A stretch of 64,000 bases of DNA. Origin: Pelecanus crispus. Its lineage: Eukaryota > Chordata > Aves > Pelecaniformes > Pelecanidae. The number at the start of each line of letters is the position of its first letter. The first letter of the stretch is position 1. The notes under the pieces were generated by a model, which did no database searches, had not been told where the DNA came from, and was given only the letters and a program-made list of their open reading frames with translations. A program made the translations under genes and the position numbers. The DNA lies in contig NC_134648.1 of NCBI RefSeq assembly GCF_030463565.1, positions 13,929,806 through 13,993,805 on the forward strand, read 5' to 3'. Of the stretch, positions 1 through 11,600 are shown piece by piece.

Positions 1-1274
1 TTTTGGTGATGGTTGTACCTTTGGCCTTCATGCTAACCACCTACTAACCCAGTTAGACCAGTCTGACTACCTGCATTTGTCGCCCGAACATTCGCTGTTG
101 CTGCCTTGCTGAGTGCTTTGCAGCAATCACTGTTACTGCCTTTCTGTCCCCACTGGTGAGGACGTAACTAGGGCTGAGGAAATGAAAGGAAATGGCACAG
201 TGTCACAAGCAAATGATGCTGAATCTTTACTTCTCTCTTCGGTGGTTAGATTCATAACTCATCTCAAAATGTAACCAAACCAGTAACCAAACCACTAACT
301 GGTAGTGTTTGATAGCGAGAAGCGGACTTCTCATAGCTGTTGGAGAAAAGCGTAGAGGAAAAATTATTCCTAGTTGCTCCATAGAGAGAGGAAGAGGGAA
401 TTTTTTGGGAAGTGTCCCTCAACATTGCTTCAATCAAAGTCATTAAGGTTTTTTGGCCTTCTTTGAATTACTCTGCTTTTTTGCACCTGAAGAGGCATGA
501 CTGAAAGATTACTGTACTGCAGTAGTGTGTTCAGTTTTTATTTGTGCAGAGGTATTGATTCATACCAGGAGCTTTCAGAAGCATGTGTCTGACAGAGGCA
601 GAAGAGTGCTTTTCTGTTTGTTTGCTGGGTGATTTCCTGGCAGCAGCACCCTTAGGGTGGTGTGAAACTGTGCCAGTTACAAGGAGCTGTTGGTACTGAA
701 CATTTTTAAAAGTGTTTGTTTTGTCCACGTCACAGAAGTCATGACACAGAAATACAGTTTGAATTTGAGCTTCTGTTGGTCTCTACGCATTTTCTCTTGT
801 CTGCCTGCAGTGTCAAATGAAGTGGAAGTTCAGTGGAAATGAATGCCATAGCAAGCCATTACATCTGTTCTCAGTAGTGGTGCATCAAAATGTGCATGGT
901 ACACTTGGTTCCAGTTAACAGATGAGCAGGGCGTGCTTCTCTCTCACTTTGCCTTGCTCTGCGGGGGGATGGATCCCAGTATTCGCACTCACACTGACCT
1001 GCACCAAGTAGGAGCTGTTCCTAACTCAAGGGACCTTTCTGTGCTGCTGAACCACTCTGTTACGGTCTGACAACGCAAGGCTCTGCTTTCAGGTGGACAT
1101 TGTCATGCCTCTTGCTCAGTTCAAAAAATGTGCATCCTCATTTTTGTTTCTGCATCCTGAATTATGGGTAGAAGTCGGGTCTGAACCCATAATAGAGTCC
1201 ATTTTTAGTCTGAACACAAAAATGCAAGTACAGCTTTTTAATATGGTGAGACGTTACACTTGCATGGGAGACCA

Positions 1275-1349
1275 GTCAGGTTAGCTCAGTTGGTTAGAAC
1301 ACGGTGCTAAAATGCCCTTTTTAAAATCCAAGGATCCAATAAGTTACAT
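1275..1349 (+). pseudogene. tRNA-Ile-like segment (pseudogene or SINE head)
   Basis: The D-arm and anticodon region, GGTTAGCTCAGTTGGTTAGA, then ACACGGTGCTAA, match tRNA-Ile(AAU) closely. The A box is intact in appearance. The 3' half is degraded: the expected variable and T-arm region survives only as AAATCCAAGGATCC, and no CCA-side acceptor pairs with the 5' end. Avian SINEs of the TguSINE1 type carry a tRNA-Ile head joined to a CR1-like tail, but no CR1-like tail follows here. A decayed tRNA pseudogene is the simpler reading. Confidence 0.6.
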
Positions 1350-3129
1350 CTTTTTCTCTGAGTTTCTTATTTCACTTGCCTTTCAACTATTTGGAGGCTT
1401 ATACTGGTTGAAGATCTGGACATAGATAAGCTCATCTGGGCACACAATAAAATCCCCAGGATTTAGGGTTGTTTCAACATTCAGTTATAAAGGTAATTTC
1501 AGTTTTTCATCCTGAACTCTGAACAAATCAATTTTTTTCCTCAGTAGCCAAAAACACTAACAAGATGCCAGAAAGGTGTGGGCTTTACCATTATTTCCAA
1601 GGGAACGTTAACAATGGATACCTGAATTAGTGTTTCAAATGATCATTTTTGTGCAATCTTTTGCTTGAGAGAGAGGTTCTTTATTTAAAGAAATGATGAT
1701 TATCATTAATCATAAAATATTATTAATTTGTAGTGTCATATGAATAATTTGAAAGTTGGTAGCTGAGCATTTCCTAGCATTATCTCTTACAAATTTCCTG
1801 AGAATTTTGTAGTTACATCCTCAATTACCTGAAATCAGGGCAGCTTTAGTGTCCATACTGGAGCCCTGCTGATCTCAGGATCCAGCTGAAGATGGATATT
1901 CCAACAATATAGTGACTGAAAATGTGTTTCTTCACAATTTTCTTGGGAAACATTCTGTATACTCAATTACTGAGAAAATTATGTTTTTTTAAAAAAAATT
2001 AGTTTTGCTGCTCTTGCAAGGAGAAATTTCTTTTGCTTTTGTTTCAGACCTCTTTAAGTGCTGGCTAGAGCAACAAGAAGTCTCTAGTCTTGTCTGCCAG
2101 GCCAAATCTGCTCAATACACAAACTGAGACGCTTACGGTCACTGCTGATTCTGGTGTTATTATGATTACTCTGAAACAGGTTAGGTTGTCCTGATGAAAT
2201 GGCACAATGCCCTGAGAAAAATCAGGGATAAGCAGAAAACCTAAATAAAATACTAAGAAAGCAATATTTTCCTAGCAACAGGGGGAAGGAAGTCCTAAGG
2301 AATAAAGACAGTGCTGCGTGACTTTGCATGATCTCACCAAATATCAGTGTTACTGTGAAATGATGGGATCTCATCAACAGGAGCCTGGAAAGACCCAGTA
2401 CCTGTTTGTCAACATGTTTCTTGCTCTTTTTTCAGTAAATGGGCTCCCAAGCATGAGCATGTTGAAGTGGGAAATTCCCTGGATCAGGGAGCCAAGAACT
2501 GTCTTATTATTCTGTAAGTATTGGTTTAAGCAGGGCAGATGGGATTTGCAAAACCGAGAGGTCACCGAGCAGCTTCTGCCAGCTTGTCTTTCCTCAGCAC
2601 AGGATGATTTGTGGAGTCACTCCTAACGCTTCAGGAGAGCTAAAACAGTGCTGTGACGTCTGAGCTGCCTAGCTCAGAAAGCAGAGCAGGGCAGTGGGAA
2701 TTAGTAGTAGCCCTCTAACTCCTTCAAGGCAAGACACTTATCCACCCTTCAGTCACCTTTAATACCTAGCCTGAAATGCGACTTAATATTGTTATTAGTG
2801 TTTGTAAAAAGTGTGTGGATCATGGATGCAAACTCCTCAGTAAATGCACGTTCTTATTATCCACCGTACTTCCAAAAGACATATAAAGGCAGCTCTTTGG
2901 CCACCATTCTGGCTGCCTCCTCTTGTTGAAAACTATCTCATGAAGTTGTGCGAGTGGTCTGCACTCTGTCTGGCATTCATTTCTCCTCTTTTCTGGAGCT
3001 AGTGTTTGGCAATGGAAGCAGGCAGGAGCTGTGTATCAGCTGGATCAAAAGGCCAGGCTCGCTGCTTTTGGTACTGCTTTTGTAATGCCCACTTTCAGAG
3101 TCGTCTCCAAGAATTAAATTCTCCTTCTA

Positions 3130-3245
3130 CACACAGCCAAGTGTTATTACCCACGTTTTGCAGGTAGGAAAAGATCGGTGTCCTGTCCAAAATCGGAGAC
3201 TTTCTGACTTTTGGGTCAGATACAGGGTGAGAGCTCAGGCATTTA
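3130..3245 (-). repeat. Possible MIR/L2-like ancient fragment
   Basis: The order of blocks resembles the complement of the MIR/L2 3' region: TTATTACCCACGTTTTGCAG, GTAGGAAAAG, then CTGTCCAAAATC and a following GGGTCAGAT. The match is eye-judged and weak. Confidence 0.3.
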
Positions 3246-4221
3246 TGGCACCAAGAAGCAGCCCTTCTCTGTCACCATAGATTTTTAGTACACATCTGCC
3301 TTGCTAAAGGCCTCACAAAGAGGGCAGGAATTCAGTTTTTGCATCTTCTGCAGTGTGATGAGTAGGGTGCAAATTATCTCAAAGCAATGTGACAAGTGAT
3401 TCTGTTCTTGGTGCAGATGAGATACACCTCCACTATTATCCATGGATGCTCATTGCTACTGGTGAAAGGAGATGCCTGTTGATACTATCCTTTATTAGAG
3501 AAAATGATATGAATACATACATTGATCCATGGAAACCATAATTTTATTTGAGAGCTGGCCTGGAGAATTACAATTTTTGTAAATTAAACACTGTTTCTAT
3601 GTTTGGGTGAGAAAAAGAGAAACCGGAGAGAAGAGATTCAATCAGAATTTAAAACTCAGTTGTATCTAGAGTTCAAAATCCTACAAAATGTCACTGATAT
3701 TATCAGTTTTCTCCTGCTGTGGGTAATTTTGCTGATTTCTCAAGGAACAACTCACAGCACCAAAGCTAAGCATGGTCTAGAGGGCTGGAAACCACCTCTC
3801 AGATTCTGCCTACTCCCTTTACTGTGCTGCAAGGAGTCCCACCAGGAAGGTAGTTTCAGGGTCTTGACCCATTTACAAGACATTGTGGGCTCCTTGGCAG
3901 GCAATTTGCCTTTAAGACTGCAATTCACTGCTGACTTGCCAGTGTTTTTAGAGCTGCTCACCTAAAGGCTGTGTGTTGAAAGAATACCCTTATCAGATAG
4001 GGAATCGGAGCAATTTATTCCATTGTGATCTGTGAAATGCTGATATTTGCAAAGAAATGTCAGTGCCCAGAAAGAAGGTGCTGTTCAAGTGAACTTGTTA
4101 AGAAATCTAAATCTGATTCCATAATTTTTATTTATGCTTTTTGTACGTAATATCTTGAAGGTGTATGTAATGATGTGCTTTGTAAGGTGCTGCATGTATC
4201 ATTGTGTATGTAGAAAACGTC

Positions 4222-4227
4222 AATAAA
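4222..4227 (+). terminator. AATAAA hexamer in a 3'UTR-like intronic stretch
   Basis: AATAAA follows an AU/GU-rich run (about 4100-4220, TATTTATGC, GTATGTAATG-type sequence) and is followed by TTTGTATGG and GTGTCTGTCC, a plausible GU-rich downstream element. It could mark the 3' end of an unannotated transcript. It could equally be a chance match. Confidence 0.25.
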
Positions 4228-7200
4228 AACATTTTGCTTTACAATCTTTGTATGGAGGATTGCAAGTTATTTAATTATTTGTGTCTGTCCAATAATGCTA
4301 GTTTTAAAGTCTGTGGAACTATTATGCCTTAAAGAGAATATTCTTCTAATGGAAGTAGGTTTCTTGGGGAAGGGCCATTTTATTATCCACAGATCAGCTT
4401 TTGGACTTTTTTTTTTGTTGTTTTTTCATTCTGTTACTTGCTACTGTCTTTTAGAGAACATGTGCCTGAAGCCATACAGACAAAGCTTTGTTTCTCTTCC
4501 TTGTTGAATTAGTCCTATATCTTCTATATGGATTAAATTTACAGCATAATGCAATGTGAAACAGAATCTTTTTCTTAACTGTGGTATCTCAAGTACTCAA
4601 CAGCATAAACCTTCAGAAGGCCTGTTGCTCTGCAGCCCCGATCTTGCACCGTGGAAGTGAGTGGGAATTTTTTGTAACTGAATTCAGGGGTTTCAAGATC
4701 AAGCCTTAAGTGTAGTTACCTTACCGGGGACCTGGGATTTAAAAGAATGGCTCCTATTGCTAAGAAGAAATATTTTGCAACTTCTGCAGGTTATGCAAAT
4801 CATGCTTTTCCCCTTTTCCTGCTCTCCTGATGAGTCAACAAACCTTTTCCTGACAGTGAAAACAACTGAAAAGGTGTTTCTTAGAGTGTAAGGAGATGAG
4901 GGACTATGCCTCCAGTATTTTCTATATAGTGAGTCAAAGGCAGAGAGAGGATTGTCAGCACGTCCTTCACCTCTGCTGTCCCATTACTGGCATTACTTCA
5001 GTCATTTTGTATTTTATTCTTGCTATTGTCAATATGGATTATCATTTAGAATCTAATAAATAAATTTTAACATGCTAAAGCATTCCCCATGGCCTCTTCG
5101 CAGGGTCTGTCCCTATCCCCTAGCTGAATCCTGACAGTGGATTTAGCTAACATGTAGCTTCAAAGGCTGCAGTGGAGGCTGTAGTCTTTATATGTAAAAT
5201 ACACTTCCACCAGGTGATACCTGTTTCATCGAGAGAAATGTCAGTGCAGCTCTGGAGCAGGCCTGCATGACATACAGGAATCAGGAGACTGGGATCTCAA
5301 GTTTAAGCTAAAGGAGGGTTAAGAATAATATAAAATTTTGACTTTGTGGTATTAAACTGAAGAGATCGAGATGAGACATACAGAAATAATGAAGAATCAG
5401 GGCACCCCACCAAGTCTGAGGAGGCTGATTTAGGTTGCATCTTCAGGCACTGTAAAGGTATGTAGACCAAGATAAGTCTAGGTAATTCACTACAAACTAT
5501 CCCGCAACAACCAGCCAAAACCACTCATCACCTGTCACCTGCTTTTGATCTTCTGAGATCTCTTTAGACACCTGTCTAAAGCTGTATGGAATAGCAGGAA
5601 ACTTAACTTCTAGGATGAAAAGAGTGCATTCTGATATTGCATCCTTTCTGTCCTGAAATGAGGAAGCTTTAAGCAGTTGGTGGTGGAGTATTTGCCGTTG
5701 TCTTTGGTGTGAGATCTCTCTTTTCCCATGGGCACGTTTATTTTTCAAAACGATGAAGAAACAGAAGTCACCAAGCAGTGCAACTTCTGTGCCAAAAAAG
5801 CTTGATTATCACAGGACTCTGAAAAAGATGTAAGTTCCCTTTTGTGATAATTTGATCATTGTCCTTTTCTGACCAGAACTTTCCTCTTTCGTGATACTTC
5901 TGAGCTTTGCTTGCAAAGTATCCGCTGTAGGAAACCAGGATGAAATCTAATAATTTTGTTTGGGGATGTGTTTGAAGGAGAAGAAAATATCACCTGTGTC
6001 AAAGTCAATTTTTCAGGAATTGCCTCAGTGCTCTCGACTTTCAGATTAATGCACAGAACTTGGCACCTGTGCCTGTAGGTATTGGCTGGCTGTTGGGGAG
6101 AAAACCGTATAGCAGCAGGGATCTTCTGAATCTTTTCTCCCTTTGCTATAGCAGAGACATTTGTTCCCATGATTTCTTTTGGTCAAATAGTTCTTCCATT
6201 TGCTTTTATGTGTACAGGATGGCTTATAAAAAAACCAACTTGTTGTCCACAGTCTTGATAGAACAGGAACTTGCATATGCAAGGCATTACTTTTTTTCTT
6301 TCCTCTTCTTTCCATACTGTTTGGAACAGAAAAGTTGCTAGGGCAAAATGTCAAAGGAGTCATGATTATTTCTGCTATGATTTGTATGTATGTATTGTGG
6401 CAGAGCAGTAAACCCCTTTTTTTTTGACATGATTTTGGCTTAATTTTCTTATTGCTGGCTCATCACCGATGAGCCAGCTGATTAATGTGTTGTTTAATTT
6501 CCTTTTGTCTGTTTGTTCTTAAAAGTTTTTGCAACAATGTACAAACCCCCAGTAACACTGCCTGGTTTTGCAAACCATGGCAAAAATTTGCTCTGAGGGT
6601 TTTTACCAGGGTAACACTGAGACCTTTCTGTATAGTTTATATTCTTCAACATACGCTGTGGGCAGATTAATATGTTTTTTCAGTCTGTAATATTCTTTCG
6701 ATAAGAAATTACTTCTGTTCTCTTTGATAGGGAGAATTTAATCTGTTGGCCACAACATCAGACCAAAGACAAAACAGGTCTTCCTTTTGCTGTTTTATTT
6801 AGTTTACTGTATACATTGGGGATTTGAAGTGCTGTGGCTAAAATACTGCAGCAGCTGACCATGGAGGTACTTTGCTTCAGATGTTATGAATTAAAAACTG
6901 ACAGCTTTTTAAATTGGTTTGCTCACTGCAACCAGTGAGTAAACTGTGCTCCTTGTTGGTCAGTCTTTCCCACTTTTGTTGCAGTGGGAATCTTCTCCCT
7001 GACAATCCCCTTTTCCTGCAGAGGGAATCCTTAATCTGGGAGGCCAGGGAGCTATTCTGCTGAAGGTGGTAGATGCATTCAAGGCAGTGGTTTGCTGTGA
7101 GAATCTCAGCTGTCTTTAAACTTGTCAGGAAACTTGGAAAAACTGGGGGTCAAATAGAGGTGAGAAAACTGGCTTTGTACATGCTGAATGCTCTGCTCAT

Positions 7201-7303
7201 CAGCTCATCACTGACATCAGTTAATTGCTGCCACCCCCTGCCCCCAACTCTGTGGCTGAATGGTATTTGGTGTCTTAGTGATGCTTTGGGGTAGTTTTGC
7301 AGT

Positions 7304-7343
7304 GTGCAGACATCCTCTGCTTTGTGCAGACATCTTCTGCTTT
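7304..7343 (+). repeat. 20-bp tandem duplication
   Basis: Two copies of GTGCAGACATCYTCTGCTTT lie head to tail (7304-7323 and 7324-7343), with one mismatch. They end 77 bp before the N-terminal exon. Both contain CAG preceded by pyrimidines, so they could serve as cryptic acceptors, but an in-frame TAA at 7371 would end such read-through in the DENND2B frame. Confidence 0.8.
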
Positions 7344-7420
7344 ACCTGTAGCTGGAAGAAATTTGGCAAATAACTCTAGTTTCCCCAAGGACTTGATTTT
7401 TTATTTCTTTCTGCTTCTAG

Positions 7421-8638
7421 GTGTCAGTCAGTCTCTCCACCGCCTCTTTTGTCCCCGCGAAGAAGCCCAGCCTACCCCCTCAGCGATAGTGAGGACTCTT
7501 GCCGCTCCACTCGGCTCACCAAAGTCTCCAACTCCAGACTGTGCCTCAAGGACTGGAGCAGCCGCTCGTCTACGCTGCGAAGTACCTCCACAAGCCCATC
7601 AGACACTGACTCCCCAAGCCACCCTTTCAAAGCCATCAGTGTGGGCGCTTTGGACAAAAGGCTGTCCGTGTTCAAGGCTGAGGACCAAAAGGAGAGTCCA
7701 AAGGAGGCTCAAGATGGGGAAGCAATAGGGAGCCATCCTCTCACCCGGAGCACTCTGTCCTTGGGCACTGCCACCAACTTGAGGAACCTCTCCCTCAGCC
7801 GGGCCAGTGTCCGCTCCCAGGCACTGGACATCAGGCAGAAGATCACAGAATGGGAGTGCCGCCGGGAGCCATCCCCCAGGATGAGTGCGTGTGTGGACAA
7901 GAGGGATGCAGGGGAGAGGTCAGGCAGTGAGAGCTGCCCCAGCGTGCTGACCTCTCCCTGCAGTGAGAAGACGTTCGATTTCAGAGGGCTCAGAAGAATG
8001 AGCCGAACATTTTCCGAGTGCTCTTACCCGGAAACAGAGGAGGAGGAACTGCTGGACAGGGATTCCTGCCATCGGTTTGAAAAAAGACCAGGCAGGAGCG
8101 AGCCTCCTGCTGCTGCTTTCCTCAAGGGCCACGTGAGGAAAGAGTCCTCTGCTGTGCTCAACAGAATACAGAAGATTGAGCAGGCACTGAAAGAGCAGCC
8201 CGGGAGAGGCCTCCCCCAGTTACCAAGTAGCTGTTACAGTGTTGACAAAGGGAGGAAAAAGTCTGTGACTCTGAGTACTGTGGAGGGACTGAGTGAAACC
8301 CTAAGTGATAGCAAAGGAGGGAGTGTTATTTTGGGGAGTGAACCAGAAACACCTACTGAGGCTGAGAAAAGCAGTAAGACAAAACAAGGGGTTACTGCAA
8401 ACTCAGCTGGCCCTAAACTGCTCCTTGAAAGCCCAGCTAACACCGCGGTGAATCCTGTCCCCAAGCCCAAACGCACCTTTGAATATGAAGCAGACAAAAA
8501 CCACAAAAGTAAACCAAGCAATGGCCTACCTCCATCTCCTACACCTGCTGCTCCTCCTCCCCTCCCGTCCACCCCTGCACCCCCTGTGACCAGAAGGCAG
8601 AAGAAAGAGTCGCGCTTTCACAGAAAATCCCAGAATAG
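7421..8638 (+). CDS. DENND2B: DENND2B coding exon 1 of window: large N-terminal disordered exon
   Basis: This exon has 1218 nt, begins with the last base of a split codon and ends after two bases of the next. The acceptor is preceded by a T/C-rich tract ending TTCTAG. An in-frame TAA at 7371-7373 rules out extending this frame further upstream. It encodes residues 1-405 of the window peptide. It opens with the [10 protein letters not shown] stretch. It has a basic/serine patch ([20 protein letters not shown], about 7974-8033), a predicted short helix ([18 protein letters not shown], about 8150-8205) and a proline-rich run ([19 protein letters not shown], about 8530-8586) that looks like SH3-ligand sequence. 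These blocks are the parts I recognise from mammalian ST5. The serine-rich segments between them look more divergent. No folded domain is visible, and a scaffolding or autoregulatory role is inference. The exon is GC-richer than its flanks, so several shadow frames stay open across it. Confidence 0.95.
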
Positions 8639-11600
8639 GTAAAACTCAAGGAAATGTCTTGTGCTCAGTCTTCAAATAAATATGCTGTATTTTTTTAGTA
8701 ACAATATTTTAAATTCTCCCTCTAATGCAATGCTTTTGCCCTGAGAAATGCTAGGAATTGTGTGCAAGACAAGCATTTTTTCCTCTGGACTGCATTGATG
8801 GGATGTACTGGTACGATGCCTTTACATGGCTACAGCTTTAGAGTTCTCCAACCTGCATTCCTCGATCCCTGGAAAAGGCTCTAGGTCATGTGTGCTAAAG
8901 GTTATCTCGCTCATTTTGGCACATAAGCCCTTACTTGAGATTTTTAAAGGAGCATAATTTCATTATCCTCTTGTAGCCGGACCAGAGTTGATCTGTCATA
9001 GTCCTGTCTGCCTGTTCACTGCAAAACATACCTGCAGAGGGTTTGTGTTTCCGAAGCTTGTTACCACAGCAATTGTGTCAGTTTTATGCAGTATTGATGA
9101 TTTTATTTAATGCAGTGCTTAGAAATGTTGTCCTAAGTTACTATCAATAGCTGTAGAAGATTAATGCTGACAAAAATGTTTTAGCACAAAAAGGCCTTTG
9201 TATCCTTCCTGAGTTAATGATGAGCAGAGTATATGGCTATGTTTCCCCAGCAGTCTGTGGAGCTTGGCTTGTTTTAATTACACGATTCCCCTCGACTTTT
9301 TGGAAACAGTACAACGCATTCTGTTCACTGCCTAGAAAATGGTCGGCATAGCTGCTGTTAAGCATTCAAAGTACGGCATTTTTAACAAGTTCACCTATCT
9401 GTGCATGTGTACAATACACACACACTCTTGGTATTTAGTGATGAGCTTTGCAAATAACTGCTAAACAGCATCTCAAATGCATGCTATCAATTCAGTATGT
9501 GGTGCTTGATGTTGGCTCAATTAATTAAAAGTTTATGTCAGCACAACCTGACCTGAAGTACGCTGAGGCAGGAAAAGGAGGAGCCCTCAGATTCTGCTCT
9601 TTACTTTCAAGGAACACCTGCTTCTGAAAGGGATCAAACAGCTCTGCTGATGTGCATTGTTTCTCTGAGAAACGTGGCAGGGGGGAAATGTGGAAAGCCA
9701 AGCTCTGATTAGCAGTGCTTATCTTTGAGCTCTGGCAATAATCTCAGTTAGAGGAAGTAAATCTAGATTTTAACAAGAATTTGTGAAATAAAGCTGACAT
9801 AATTTTGTTCAGCACAGCATTTCCAATGTACAGAAGACAATAATTTTTGAATGTTCTGCTATAAATGATAGCCTTTGTTGGAAAATTAAGGGGCAAGTGG
9901 TAAAATGGTCTGTGTGGTGGGTGGCAGAGAGGAATGAATAACAGGAGATTATTCTTGCACAGAATCATTGTGTGACCTGCAGCTAAGTGATCAGTCTCTG
10001 AGTACACACTCATACTGAGTTTGAGACCATACAAGTCATCTGAGAACCACAGTATTTTGTTACAATGAGTTTGTGAGATGAAGTTTTGAAACTTCTTTCA
10101 GGAAGAGGTACAATTCATGCTTGCACCTACTGTTATGCAGGTTCAGTCCCCTGTCACAACGGAGTTAGACAATAGCACAGTTCAGCAGTGGAGCCTCAGT
10201 CCTGGGTGGGACTAGTAGATACGAGCCTAAAACAAAAGCATTTTTTATCAATTTATCAGTGTTGTGATTAGTGGGATATAAGTTGTAGGATTTACAGTGT
10301 TACTATGTGTACCTGATGATTCTTGCAAATCAGTTTGATGTTGTACAGGGTGGGTTTCCATTTGCTTGTAACAGCTTTACCCTACTGTAGTTTAGTGATT
10401 TCTCTGGACTTAGCTCTGATTAATGATGATCTAAGTAAGTTTAAATCAATGTCCCAACATTGTAGGTTTGCTGGCTGACTTCAAGGCTGGGTGGAAATCT
10501 TTTATAAAATCTTAACTTTATTGTCTTTGCTACTGTCCTTCCTTTTGTTACAGTAAGGAGAATTCCAGCATTTACAAAGAGCTTGAGACCATACAAGTCA
10601 TCTAAGAATGGGAGTATTTTGTTGATATTGGTTATTGAAATCTCAGTCTCCAAACTGTTCTCTTTTTGAGAACAGGCACAATTCATTATATCTACAGCTT
10701 GTAACTGTGTGTTTCAGATTGAACATACGTGTGGTTTGCACTCGCTGGAATGTCATAAGAATGGTCCATGGTTATTTAGTCTTCTCATATTTTGGTCAAA
10801 ACCACTGGTTTTCCTTGTGGTCGCTAATCCAACATCATAGTAAAATGGAGGAAGTCTCTCATACTTGCCTGCTAGCATATAGCCAGTCAGTATTAAGAGG
10901 ACCTGGTGGCCATGGTAGCTTCTACCCTTTGGACTGATGTGAGCTGGATGATCCCTAGCAGTTGGAGATCCTCTGGCACAGACACAGCGCAGAAGAGTGT
11001 CACAGGATAGGCTTGGGACAGATGGACCACAGCTGAGTGCTGGTCCGCAAAACTATCCCGTGGTCCTATGCAGTGTTACTGCATCGTAGTGTTGCCTTGA
11101 AATCTGTAAGAGTTGGATATTTAACTACTTTAGAAAGCTTCATTTCATACACAGGTATGTCTTCAGTGCCTAAGCATCTTTTATAACTGGCAGTAGGTGT
11201 GGAGGAGCAGATGTCTGGATCTGAAATGCACGGCTTGTTTCTGCCACAATCCTGATGTCCATAACACAGACCTGGATATTCTTAAGATTAGGGAAAGGAG
11301 AGAGAGGGGCCTCCTAAGCCTGCCTCAGGTCCGTAAGTCTGCTCCAGCAGGCAAATAGAAAATGCTCTTGCCAAATGCAGTGTCTGTATGACAGTCACTG
11401 TGTTGCCTGTAGGGATACTCTTGAGCCAATTAACAAGCTGAAGTATGTCTCCTGAGACTCTGCCACTGCCATATGGATATGCTGTCAACATATGTTTCGC
11501 TTCAGCTGGGGAGAAGAGGGAAAGGAGTTGATGGGAGGATGGTTTACTGTTCATCTAGTTTGGGTATCATGAGTGAAGTATGGCCATTGGCACAGTCTCT

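Larger units (their letters stand above)
1..7420 (+). other. Intron upstream of the large N-terminal exon
   Basis: This stretch holds no exon I can support. The short 5' coding exon expected before 7421 was looked for and not seen, so it should lie upstream of the window. Contents: a tRNA-Ile-like segment at 1275-1349, a possible minus-strand MIR-like fragment near 3130-3245, a 3'UTR-like AATAAA region near 4222, and a 20-bp tandem duplication at 7304-7343. The rest is AT-leaning sequence without recognisable repeats. Confidence 0.75.

Noticed and set aside
7297-7728. Alternative upstream extension of the N-terminal exon
   Set aside because: This frame is not the DENND2B frame. In the DENND2B frame a TAA at 7371-7373 blocks extension, and a good acceptor lies at 7419-7420.
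8234-8572. 112-codon open frame on the minus strand across the N-terminal exon
   Set aside because: It is the antisense shadow of the GC-rich, proline/serine-rich DENND2B coding sequence and has no independent similarity.
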